Of a stretch of 64,000 nt of DNA, positions 44,017 through 51,322 are shown piece by piece; the first letter of the stretch is position 1, and every line of letters begins with the position of its first letter. Source of the stretch: Bog-473 sp963766995 (GTDB lineage: Bacteria; Actinomycetota; Acidimicrobiia; Acidimicrobiales; RAAP-2); contig CAVYCE010000001.1 of the NCBI GenBank assembly GCA_963766995.1, positions 372,001 to 436,000 of the forward strand, in the 5' to 3' direction. A program made the translations under genes and the position numbers. Under the pieces are notes generated by a model, which made no database searches, was not told where the DNA came from, and saw only the letters and a list, made by a program, of their open reading frames with translations.

Positions 44017-44967
44017 CTACGTGGACTGGCGTCCAACAAACTCGAGCACGGCGCGTACGCCATCAGCGAGCTCGGTCCAGGGTCGCCATCCGAGCTGAAT
44101 GCCCGCCCGCTCAATATCGAGGCTGGAACGCAACAGCTCACCGGCCCGTAGCGGCGCATACTCCGGTGGAACGGTGGTCCCAGCCTGTTCGGCCATGGTG
44201 GTGAACAGCTCGTTCACCGACGTCTCGCGGCCCGTCCCCACATTGCAGACCAGCCCGCCTCCGCGAGTGGCGGCCCGCACGAAGGCGTCGACCACGTCGT
44301 CGACGTAGACGAAATCGCGGGTCTGCGACCCGTCCCCGAAAATGGTGACCGGCTCATGGTTGAGCAGACGCTGGGCGAAGATGGACACCACGCCGGCCTC
44401 ACCGTGAGGATTCTGGCGGGGTCCATACACGTTGCCGAGGGCCAGAGCGGAGAACTCCAGCGAGTGGAGGCTCCGGTAAGCCATGAGATAGTCCAACATC
44501 GCCTTTTTGGAAACGCCATAGGGCGAGAGCGGTTGATGGGCGTGTGCCTCACGGACCGGTAGGTCTTCCGGAGCCGGCTCGCCGTACAAGGTGCCCCCGC
44601 TGGCGGCGAAGACGATCCGCTCCGACTCGGCCTGTCGCGCCCCTTCGAGAATGTGGAGCGAGCCCAAAATGTTGACCTCGGCGTCAAAGTTCGGGCGGGC
44701 CACCGACACCCGCACATCGGCCTGGGCGGCCAGGTGGAAGATGAGCTCGGGTCGCCGACGGGCGATGAGCTCAATGACGGCCGGTGCAGTGATGTCCAGG
44801 TGATGGATGGTGAGGGCGCGACCGGCGCGACTACGGGCGTCGGCCAGGTTGGACAGCGATCCCGTTGAGAGGTCGTCGATGACGTCCACCTCGTGCCCTT
44901 CGACCAACAAACGATCCACCAAGGTGGACCCGATGAACCCTGCACCACCAGTGACCAGCATTCGCAT
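44017..44967 (-). CDS. NAD-dependent sugar epimerase (UDP-glucose 4-epimerase-like)
   Basis: 316 aa extended SDR from ATG 44967, with GAGGGA 7 bases upstream; the frame reaching back to 45237 is antisense-like noise inside the pyrophosphorylase gene. VTGGAGFIGSTLVDRL (cofactor), IFHLAAQADVRVSVARP, ASGGTLYGE, SPYGVSKKAMLDYL (YxxxK), YGPRQNPHGEAGVV and RDFVYVDDVV are typical. It could interconvert UDP-glucose/galactose or act on another NDP-sugar; the exact substrate cannot be read from sequence. It begins 11 bases after the pyrophosphorylase stop. Convergent with cofE with only 1 bp between stops. Confidence 0.82.
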   Translation of the reverse strand: MRMLVTGGAGFIGSTLVDRLLVEGHEVDVIDDLSTGSLSNLADARSRAGRALTIHHLDITAPAVIELIARRRPELIFHLAAQADVRVSVARPNFDAEVNILGSLHILEGARQAESERIVFAASGGTLYGEPAPEDLPVREAHAHQPLSPYGVSKKAMLDYLMAYRSLHSLEFSALALGNVYGPRQNPHGEAGVVSIFAQRLLNHEPVTIFGDGSQTRDFVYVDDVVDAFVRAATRGGGLVCNVGTGRETSVNELFTTMAEQAGTTVPPEYAPLRAGELLRSSLDIERAGIQLGWRPWTELADGVRAVLEFVGRQST

Positions 44968-44978
44968 GGCCGTATCCC

Positions 44979-46055
44979 TCAGCCCGCGACCCGCTCGCCG
45001 TCGACCACGGTGCCGGAGGACACCATGGCGTGGGCGCCGAGTACCGAGACGGGACGTACATCGCCGCGCTGGCCCACGGTGGCATGTGGCCCCATGATCG
45101 ACCCCGCCACGGTGGCGTCCTGTGCCACATGGGATCCGTCCATCAGCACTGAGTCGAGCACTACGGCGCCGGCTTCGACGACGGTGCCGGTGCCAAGCAC
45201 GCTGCGCTCGACGCGCGCCCCTTCGGCCACTGAGCAACCAGCGAAGAAGGCTGATGGCCCGATCACGTTGCCCCCAAGAGTGCTCTCGCCCGCCGCATAG
45301 ACACGGTTGCCTGTGTCAGTCAGACCGGCGCCCAGCGTGGCGGTGCGACGACCCGAGAGCAGGTCGTGGTTGGCCTGAAGGTAAGCCGCCGGGGTACCCG
45401 TATCGAGCCAGTACCCATCATCTGACATGGCAAACAGGACGCCGTCGCGCACCATGGCCGGGAAGGTCTCACGCTCAATCGATACGCGGCCCGAAGCGGA
45501 AATCCGTGGCAATACGGAGGGCTCGAACACGTAGGTGCCGGCATTGATCTCGTTGGTCGGAGCTTCGTCACGGGGCGGCTTCTCGACGAATGCGGTGACT
45601 CGGCCGTCCGCGTCGGTTGGGACCACCCCAAAAGCGGACGGATCGGGGACAGGATGGAGCGCAATGGTGCCCTCGGCTCCGCTCGTTCGGTGGAACGACA
45701 CCAACTTGCTCAGATCAAGATCGGTGAGCACGTCCCCATTGAGGACCACGAACGTGTCGTCGATACCGGCGAACATGGCGGCGAATCGCACCGCACCGGC
45801 AGTGTCCAGTGGCTCCGGCTCCACCGCGTAGGTCAGCGCCACACCGGCGGCGTGCCCATCGGGATACGCCTCCTTGAAGGCATCAGGGAGATAGCCCAGC
45901 GACAGGATGGCCTCTTCGATTCCGTGGGAAGCCAGGTGGCCCAGCACCCGCTCGATCATCGGTACACCGACGATGGGCAGCATCTGCTTGGGCGTTGTGA
46001 GCGTGAGGGGCCGCAGCCGGGTCCCCTCTCCCCCAACGAGGACAACCGCTTTCAT
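44979..46055 (-). CDS. NDP-sugar pyrophosphorylase, likely mannose-1-phosphate guanylyltransferase
   Basis: 358 aa. The nucleotidyltransferase domain (about 1-235) has the signature VGGEGTRLRPLT, TPKQMLPIVGVPM, LNGDVLTDLD (metal Asp), FVEKP and NAGTYVFEP. The C-terminal part has hexapeptide-like repeats (ERSVLGTGTVVEAGAVVLDS), a left-handed beta-helix. The layout equals Rv3264c, the mycobacterial GDP-mannose pyrophosphorylase, which also lies beside the F420 genes. With the mutase and isomerase at 20-22 kb it makes GDP-mannose. TAATG overlap with the Thr-rich protein gene. Confidence 0.87.
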   Translation of the reverse strand: MKAVVLVGGEGTRLRPLTLTTPKQMLPIVGVPMIERVLGHLASHGIEEAILSLGYLPDAFKEAYPDGHAAGVALTYAVEPEPLDTAGAVRFAAMFAGIDDTFVVLNGDVLTDLDLSKLVSFHRTSGAEGTIALHPVPDPSAFGVVPTDADGRVTAFVEKPPRDEAPTNEINAGTYVFEPSVLPRISASGRVSIERETFPAMVRDGVLFAMSDDGYWLDTGTPAAYLQANHDLLSGRRTATLGAGLTDTGNRVYAAGESTLGGNVIGPSAFFAGCSVAEGARVERSVLGTGTVVEAGAVVLDSVLMDGSHVAQDATVAGSIMGPHATVGQRGDVRPVSVLGAHAMVSSGTVVDGERVAG

Positions 46056-47014
46056 TACGGCGTTGTCGTGGTTGTGGTGGTGGTCGGTGGCTCTGTCGTG
46101 GTCGTGGTGACCGGAGCTTCGGTGGGTGAGGTGGTCGTTGTCGTGGCGACGGGGTGCGTTGTCGTTGTGGTGGCGTGCTTGGTCGTCGTGGTGGTCGTCG
46201 TCGCCCTGGAGGTGGTTGACGTGGTGGTCGACGCCGATGACGTGGTCGACGTCGTGGTGGAGCTAGTGGGCGCCGTCGTCGTGGTTGAAGCTGTCGGAAG
46301 CGTCGTGGTCGTGGTCACTACCGATCCTCCGGACTGGAGGGCCTGGACCAGGGCGAGCTCGACCGTGGGGGCGGGCTTGGGCAGCTTGGCTCCCGATGGG
46401 ACGAATCCGACCACAATCAGTTGTCCGTTGGCGAACCTGATGGAACCAGCGGCATCGGTGTACGAACCGCCAACCAGCTTGGACTCATTCTTCCCGGCAC
46501 CCTTGGACGTGAGGGTGAAGGTACGAGCCCGGACCACTCCAGCCTTGCCGGCATCGGGGGTGCCCTTGGCGCACTTAGCGCCATTCTTGTAAAGCGTGCC
46601 GCTCGGGAACTGCAGCGACTTATTGGTCAGGGTCATGCCGGTGTAGTTGGAAGCAAACTGAGCCAGGGTGGCGTTGCGTCCCGCCTGGGCACTGGTCTTG
46701 GGAGCGATGGTGAGGACTCCACCACCCGCTGAAACAAACCCATTCGTAGAAGTCGGGTTGCTGGTCGGCAGTGAAGACTCAACCGAACCGCAAATGTCGA
46801 CCGAAAGGGCGGCATGCCAGGTCGTGTTCACCGTCGGCTGCACGACGGTGTTTTTGCCGTAGTTGTAACGGGCCAAGACCACTGAGCCGATGCCCACCAG
46901 CACAATGACGACGAGCGCGGCATACCAGTTGACGGGCATTGATCCGCGATAGGTCGTGCCACCCCCTGTTGCAGCGGCGCGTGCGACCGATCTTCCTGTT
47001 GAGCTTCTGGCCAT
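46055..47014 (-). CDS. Single-pass membrane protein with Thr-rich tail
   Basis: 319 aa. A short basic N-terminus is followed by a membrane helix (about 31-49, YAALVVIVLVGIGSVVL), an extracytoplasmic domain of some 180 residues with two cysteines (DICGSV, GAKCAKG), and a C-terminal tail of about 85 residues made almost only of Thr, Ser, Pro and Ala. Actinobacterial Thr-rich tails are often mannosylated or span the wall. The TAA overlaps the ATG of the pyrophosphorylase. Family not recognised; location beside GDP-mannose genes is suggestive only. Confidence 0.75.
   Translation of the reverse strand: MARSSTGRSVARAAATGGGTTYRGSMPVNWYAALVVIVLVGIGSVVLARYNYGKNTVVQPTVNTTWHAALSVDICGSVESSLPTSNPTSTNGFVSAGGGVLTIAPKTSAQAGRNATLAQFASNYTGMTLTNKSLQFPSGTLYKNGAKCAKGTPDAGKAGVVRARTFTLTSKGAGKNESKLVGGSYTDAAGSIRFANGQLIVVGFVPSGAKLPKPAPTVELALVQALQSGGSVVTTTTTLPTASTTTTAPTSSTTTSTTSSASTTTSTTSRATTTTTTTKHATTTTTHPVATTTTTSPTEAPVTTTTTEPPTTTTTTTTP
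46062..46320. repeat. Low-complexity Thr/Ser codon tract
   Basis: On the + strand the segment is nearly all GTGGTCGTCGTGGT-like triplets, coding on the minus strand for runs of Thr with Ser, Ala and Pro. The unit is irregular, so this is not a CRISPR array or a clean satellite. Length variation between strains is expected. Confidence 0.75.
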
Positions 47015-47028
47015 GGCGGGACGAAACC

Positions 47029-47826
47029 CTACAGCCTGGCGGGCTCCCCTCCGGCTGCAGGCATATCGCCGTAGGCCAATCGTCGATAGAGGGCCACGGT
47101 CCGGGGATGCAAGAGGGCAGGCGTGCCTGCCGAGCGGGGTCGGCCAGCCAACCCAAGTCGGGCGCCGCCGGCATCGGCCGCCTTACGGAGGAGTTCCGTC
47201 ATCGTGGAATGCAGCCCGATTCGGTCGCCCTTCGCCTCCATGGCCTGAAGGAGCGCCCGGTAGAGCCGCTCGTCGTACGGACTGGCCCGCAGGCCTTGGC
47301 GAATGATCCATTCAGCTTGGGCTGCCTCCCCTATACCGAGTGCGTGTTCCATACCCTTGAGCGCCACGTCAGCGACGATGGACTCGATAGCGGCCTGGGT
47401 GCCATCGATCACGGCCCAATCGGCGAGGCACAATCCTTCGAACGGACGCCCCCTGACCAACCGCATGGCGGCCAACCATCGTGCAGGGTCCGAACTTCCC
47501 GCAGCGCTGATGAAATGATCGATATCCGTCTCCACTGTGTCGGCCAAGAACAGGCGGCGTTCACGGCGGGTGAGATGAGGAGCGCCACTCCGGGACAGAC
47601 CGAGGGTGCGCCGGGCCACTGACACCGTCGAATGCAGTGTCGCCGGTGCCACAGGACGATCCGCCCAGAGCGCTGTTCCCCAGACCTCGTTGCGCGCGCC
47701 ACTCCTGTGCATGGCCAAATACACCACGAGTGCCTTGGCGGCCGCCCGGCGGAACGGCAGCGCACTGCCCCGAATTTCCGCCGGCCCCAATACGGCTACT
47801 TCGATCTCACCGTCGGTTCCCGCCAT
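47029..47826 (-). CDS. BTAD-domain transcriptional regulator (SARP-like)
   Basis: 265 aa. The N-terminal part (about 8-95) resembles the winged-helix module of AfsR/SARP regulators (AAKALVVYLAMHRSG, LWADRPVAPATLHSTVSVARRTLG). The C-terminal part (about 95-235) is the helical BTAD domain: ETDIDHFISAA, CLADWAVIDGTQAAIESIVADV, RQGLRASPYDERLYRALLQAMEA. No ATPase domain is attached. The target is unknown; the Thr-rich protein gene 14 bp downstream in the same direction may be cotranscribed. Confidence 0.78.
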   Translation of the reverse strand: MAGTDGEIEVAVLGPAEIRGSALPFRRAAAKALVVYLAMHRSGARNEVWGTALWADRPVAPATLHSTVSVARRTLGLSRSGAPHLTRRERRLFLADTVETDIDHFISAAGSSDPARWLAAMRLVRGRPFEGLCLADWAVIDGTQAAIESIVADVALKGMEHALGIGEAAQAEWIIRQGLRASPYDERLYRALLQAMEAKGDRIGLHSTMTELLRKAADAGGARLGLAGRPRSAGTPALLHPRTVALYRRLAYGDMPAAGGEPARL

Positions 47827-47872
47827 AAAAGGAAACGGTCGAGCAACATCATGCCGCTTTCAACTTTCTGAC

Positions 47873-48748
47873 TTATGCGGCGCGCACCCGGTCGGCCATC
47901 GCATCGTCCGCTGGAAAGTCGGCGTCCGCCGGAGGCGTGGCGGGTGCCCGGGCCAACAAAACGGCGCCAATCACCACCGCCCCGAAGCTGGCCACCCGAG
48001 CCAACCCAGGCAGACCGCCCGGAATCCGGTCATGGAAGACGAGCAGTCCACCCACAATGGGGATCAAGTTGTTCACCAAGCTGGATACCCCAGCCGTCTC
48101 GAGGACGCGGCCTCGTTGAAATGCCATCTGGAGGGACACGAACCCCAGCGCCGTGCACGCCGCCAGCACCGGGATGAACCACGGCCCGTTGCCACCGACC
48201 GCTCCTTTGGTGGCCATGTCCCCGACGCCAAACAACATGCCGGCGGCGCAACCAAGCGTCGGACCGGTGCGGACCACGCGCGTCAACGCCAACGCCACCA
48301 CTCCAGCCAGCGCGGAGCCGACAAGCACGACCAGTAACAGCGTGCCGCTGTGGGCTTTATGCGATACCGGCACCTGCGCCGAAAGCGACAGACCGAGCAG
48401 CACTAGCCCTCCCACTGCCACCGCAGCACCCAACTGCTCGCGCCGCTCCAATGGTCGACCCAAGCGGTGCGCCAACACGGCCAGTACGCCGACTCCCCCG
48501 GCCGAGGTGGCCTGCACCAGAGACAGGGGAGCAAAACAAAGCGCCGCGATGTAAAGGCCCCAACCCACCCAGCCGGTGGCATAGCCAACTAACCATTGGC
48601 GATTGGTGACCAGCATCCGAGCCGACGTAATGGGATGGCGGAGCTGCAGCGTGTGCAACGTGTTGCTCGCATCATGCTGGACGTAGAACCCGAGATTGAG
48701 GGCGGCGGCGGCCAGCAGGGCCAGGATCAAACCTTCAGCCAACCTCAT
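47873..48748 (-). CDS. DMT/EamA-family transporter
   Basis: 291 aa with nine to ten hydrophobic helices covering nearly the whole length, starting at LILALLAAAALNLGFYVQH. The pattern of short loops and small residues (VGYATGWVGWGLYIAAL, GLVLLGLSLSAQVPVSH) fits the drug/metabolite transporter superfamily, with some likeness to NIPA/Mg-type members. Substrate unknown. The last 25 residues are an acidic then basic cytosolic tail. 46 bp separate it from the BTAD regulator, which may control it. Confidence 0.75.
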   Translation of the reverse strand: MRLAEGLILALLAAAALNLGFYVQHDASNTLHTLQLRHPITSARMLVTNRQWLVGYATGWVGWGLYIAALCFAPLSLVQATSAGGVGVLAVLAHRLGRPLERREQLGAAVAVGGLVLLGLSLSAQVPVSHKAHSGTLLLVVLVGSALAGVVALALTRVVRTGPTLGCAAGMLFGVGDMATKGAVGGNGPWFIPVLAACTALGFVSLQMAFQRGRVLETAGVSSLVNNLIPIVGGLLVFHDRIPGGLPGLARVASFGAVVIGAVLLARAPATPPADADFPADDAMADRVRAA

Positions 48749-48969
48749 GGCGCAGTCCCCACGCCCGGAACGTTACGGGATGGGATCCTCCTGAGTCTTT
48801 CGGCCTACCTTGCCAGTAAGACGACGACCCCAGCCCTCCTCAATCTCCCGGTCAGGCTGGATGCGAATCCTGATCCAAGGGGATATCGGCTCCAAGGTTT
48901 TGAAATGCCAAAATCACAGGGTGATCTCATTGGTCGACCTGCCTTTGGCGAGCCCAGTCGATCAGAAGC

Positions 48970-49177
48970 AAGTGAATGGGACCTCACCCTTCTTTTAAGC
49001 GGGCGGCGCACGGATTGGATTTCGTCTGCCCTCGCACCGCTGCGCGACAGCATCTGCGAAGACAAATACCGACGTCTGGAAGCCGCAATGTGCCTGACGA
49101 TGGGAGGTGAAGCCTTCGTCGTCCTGCGGGATGTGTGCCAGCTCGACGCGGAGCAAGCGATTGCCGTGGCGCGCTAG
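48970..49177 (+). pseudogene. C-terminal remnant of a TetR-type regulator
   Basis: The last ~68 codons of an open frame read LLLSGRRTDWISSALAPLRD, then YRRLEAAMCLTMGGEAFVVL, then RDVCQLDAEQAIAVAR, the pattern of the ligand-binding C-terminus of TetR proteins just before their last helix. No helix-turn-helix or N-terminal domain lies upstream in any frame (48750-48970 shows nothing else). The reading frame begins inside the DMT gene on the opposite strand. I infer a decayed regulator; a small expressed protein is unlikely. Confidence 0.5.
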
Positions 49178-49239
49178 GCCACTGAGGCCATTCTGGCGGC
49201 GGGACTTTCCGAGTAGTACCGGACGGTTCGGACCGAAAG

Positions 49240-49313
49240 TGGGGACGGAGGGACTCGAACCCTCACTGGAGGCGGTTTAAGCGCCCTGCCTCTGCCAATT
49301 GGGCTACGCCCCC
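49240..49313 (-). tRNA. tRNA with anticodon UAA (Leu) but short variable loop
   Basis: A full cloverleaf reads on the minus strand: acceptor 7 bp with one G-U, D stem GCC/GGC with AATTGGCAGA loop, anticodon stem 5 bp, loop CTTAAAC, a 5-base variable loop, T stem GAGGG/CCCTC with TTCGAGT, and discriminator A. CCA is not encoded. The anticodon UAA should read UUA leucine codons, but tRNA-Leu normally has a long class II variable arm, which is missing. The D-arm sequence is closer to tRNA-Trp. The amino acid identity is therefore unsure. Confidence 0.88.
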
Positions 49314-49334
49314 GGAGCGGATCAGCAGAGAGCG

Positions 49335-49340
49335 ATCATA
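49335..49340 (-). promoter_or_regulatory. -10 element TATGAT for the tRNA
   Basis: On the minus strand TATGAT lies 21 bases before the tRNA 5' end, an ordinary distance for a short tRNA leader. No convincing -35 is seen. Confidence 0.4.
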
Positions 49341-49437
49341 GAGCGGCGTCCTCCGGGTCTTGGGACGCCGTCGGTAGGATCGCAGTGTTCCCACCGATCG
49401 CAGACCGACTCATCTCTCGCCGATTGCCTTAGTTGCA

Positions 49438-49863
49438 TTGGTCGTCGTCGCTCTGGCCCTGAGCGTCTGGCAGGGTGGTTTGACGAGGACGTCGGATGCC
49501 GCGCAGTGGTGCGTACTCGGGGTCGTCGTTGTTCTGTGCATGGCGACGGGGGTCTGGGGGCGGGGCCAGCAATCACATACATCTCGCCAATGGTTAGCGT
49601 CTGCGAAGAACGGAGTTGCTTCACGGGACACCTATCCGCGGTCGACAGTGGTCTCGGTGGCGGTATGGGCCTTCCTGTTTACAGGCCTCGTGGCATGGGA
49701 CGCCACGAGCTTCGCCGAACAGGCTCATCGATTCCCGACGCTGAGTGACTTCATCGGGCATGTCACTCGCGTTGACGCCGGACGTGGCGCTTTTTTCGCT
49801 CTTTGGCTCGTCCTCGGCGCCTCGATTGCTGTTGGCGGGCGAACCCCGTCACGTCTGAAGTGA
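49438..49863 (+). CDS. Small membrane protein, DUF6186-like second half
   Basis: 141 aa from TTG 49438; the frame is open back to 49378 without ATG or GTG, so the start is uncertain. Hydrophobic segments lie at about 1-12, 24-40, 72-90 and 118-135. The part RFPTLSDFIGHVTR followed by a membrane helix resembles short actinobacterial DUF6186-type proteins. The stop overlaps the next gene by 4 bp (GTGA). It contains an in-frame TTA codon at 49594. Function unknown. Confidence 0.5.
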   Translation: MVVVALALSVWQGGLTRTSDAAQWCVLGVVVVLCMATGVWGRGQQSHTSRQWLASAKNGVASRDTYPRSTVVSVAVWAFLFTGLVAWDATSFAEQAHRFPTLSDFIGHVTRVDAGRGAFFALWLVLGASIAVGGRTPSRLK

Positions 49864-50069
49864 CGCTCGCTCTCGTACTTGGGGCCACCGTGTGGTTAGT
49901 ACTGGCGGTCGCGGCGGTGCTTTGGTTGGGGTTCGTGCTTGTCGTCCGAAGGGACCTCGTCGGACCGAGAGCTTTGTGTCGCTGGGCCACGTCGGCCTGG
50001 CTGCCGCGACTGTTCCTCTTAGCCGGGTGGGGTGTGGCCGGTTGGCACGTCTTCTGCCAGCGGCCTTGA
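49860..50069 (+). CDS. Very small membrane protein, DUF6186-like
   Basis: 69 aa from GTG 49860, coupled to the previous gene by a GTGA overlap. Two hydrophobic segments (about 3-27 and 47-65) flank LVVRRDLVGPRALCRWATSAW; the layout, ending in GVAGWHVF, resembles DUF6186 proteins. It carries two TTA codons (49896, 50019). Fourteen bases separate it from the P450 start, so the three genes may form an operon. Function unknown. Confidence 0.55.
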   Translation: MTLALVLGATVWLVLAVAAVLWLGFVLVVRRDLVGPRALCRWATSAWLPRLFLLAGWGVAGWHVFCQRP

Positions 50070-50083
50070 GTCAGGATGTCGTC

Positions 50084-51322
50084 ATGGCCGACGACCTGAG
50101 TGCCATCGACCTCACCGACCTCGACAATTTCGCGCGGGGCTTTCCGCACGAACTATTCGAACTGCATAGAGCACAGGCACCGGTGTACTGGCATGAACCC
50201 ACGTCGCACACGCCCGATGGCGAGGGGTTCTGGTCGGTGGCCACTTACGACCAGGTGCTCCAGGTGCTGCGCGATCCGGTGACCTACTCGTCGGAGACTG
50301 GCGGTGATCGACCCTATGGCGGAACCATCCTGCAGGACCTCCCCGTAGCCGGGGTCATGTTGAACATGATGGACGACCCGCGACACGCCCGCATTCGCCG
50401 ACTCGTTACCAAGGGACTGACTCCTCGTCGCGTGCGTGACCTGGAACTGGAGTTACGTCGTCGCATGCGGAGGTTGCTGGACCCCATTGGCGACGGCTGC
50501 GATTTCCTGGTTGACGTAGCGGCTGATCTACCAATGCAGGCCATCTGTGTGTTGATGGGCGTGCCCGAAGAAGATCGGCATCACTTATTCCAGTGTGTGG
50601 AACACATCTTCGATCTGCCCAACGAGTCCGACTACCTAGCCATGACGCCGCAGCGGGCCGCCGCGGCAGGCGAGCTGTTTGCCTACGGAGAGGCCCTTAT
50701 CGCAGAAAAGCGGAAGTACCCGGGCGACGACATGCTTTCTTTGGTCGTCCAGGCCGAACTGCCCGATGAAGACCCTCCGGCCCTGACCGAGAGTGAACTC
50801 GCCGCATTCTTTTCGCTCCTTTTCTCGGCCGGGGCCGAGACCACCCGCAATGCCATTGCAGGCGGGTTGCTCGCCCTCATGGAACGATTCGATCAGTTGG
50901 AGGTAGTGCGCGCCGACCCCGACGTGATGCCGACGGCGGTTGAGGAGATCCTGCGCTGGACCACTCCCTCGCCGTCTAAGCGCCGCACTGCGACGCGCTC
51001 GTGTGAATTGGGTGACTGCGCCATTAGCCCGGGTGACAAGGTCCTGGTGTGGGAAGGCTCCGCCAACCGGGATGCGCTGCGCTTCCCGATGGCACAGTCG
51101 TTTCTGGTCGACCGCGAACCCAATCCTCATTTGGCTTTCGGTCACGGCGCCCACTTCTGTCTGGGCGCCCACCTGGCGCGCATCGAATTGCGGGTGGCGC
51201 TCAGCGAGACGCTCGCCGCGTTCAGCGCCTTCTCTCTTGATGGTGCACCCGAATGGACCCGAAGCAATCGTCACACTGGATTGCGGCATTTGCCGATACG
51301 GGTGAGCCGCCAGTCGCCCTAG
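50084..51322 (+). CDS. Cytochrome P450, second copy in the window
   Basis: 412 aa from ATG 50084, preceded by AGGA; the upstream frame from 49892 runs through the small membrane gene and is rejected. FSAGAETTRN (I helix), EEILRW (ExxR), and FGHGAHFCLGAHLAR (haem cysteine) are intact. The N-terminal part FPHELFELHRAQAPVYWHEP and KGLTPRRVRDLE are close in style to the P450 at 5002, so both belong to the CYP125/124/142-like cluster. Redox partners are not nearby. It carries two TTA codons (50453, 50585). Its stop overlaps the esterase stop by 4 bp. Confidence 0.88.
   Translation: MADDLSAIDLTDLDNFARGFPHELFELHRAQAPVYWHEPTSHTPDGEGFWSVATYDQVLQVLRDPVTYSSETGGDRPYGGTILQDLPVAGVMLNMMDDPRHARIRRLVTKGLTPRRVRDLELELRRRMRRLLDPIGDGCDFLVDVAADLPMQAICVLMGVPEEDRHHLFQCVEHIFDLPNESDYLAMTPQRAAAAGELFAYGEALIAEKRKYPGDDMLSLVVQAELPDEDPPALTESELAAFFSLLFSAGAETTRNAIAGGLLALMERFDQLEVVRADPDVMPTAVEEILRWTTPSPSKRRTATRSCELGDCAISPGDKVLVWEGSANRDALRFPMAQSFLVDREPNPHLAFGHGAHFCLGAHLARIELRVALSETLAAFSAFSLDGAPEWTRSNRHTGLRHLPIRVSRQSP

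Noticed and set aside
46060..46320. CRISPR-like or satellite repeat
   Set aside because: Triplet units are irregular with no spacer structure; it is a coding Thr/Ser tract.
45654..46592. 312-codon open frame with long Val runs
   Set aside because: It is the complement of the Thr-rich tail and pyrophosphorylase start; the poly-Val is only the antisense of Thr codons.
48596..48969. N-terminal part of the open frame that ends in the TetR-like segment
   Set aside because: It overlaps the DMT transporter in antisense and shows no DNA-binding domain; only the last ~68 codons look like former coding sequence.
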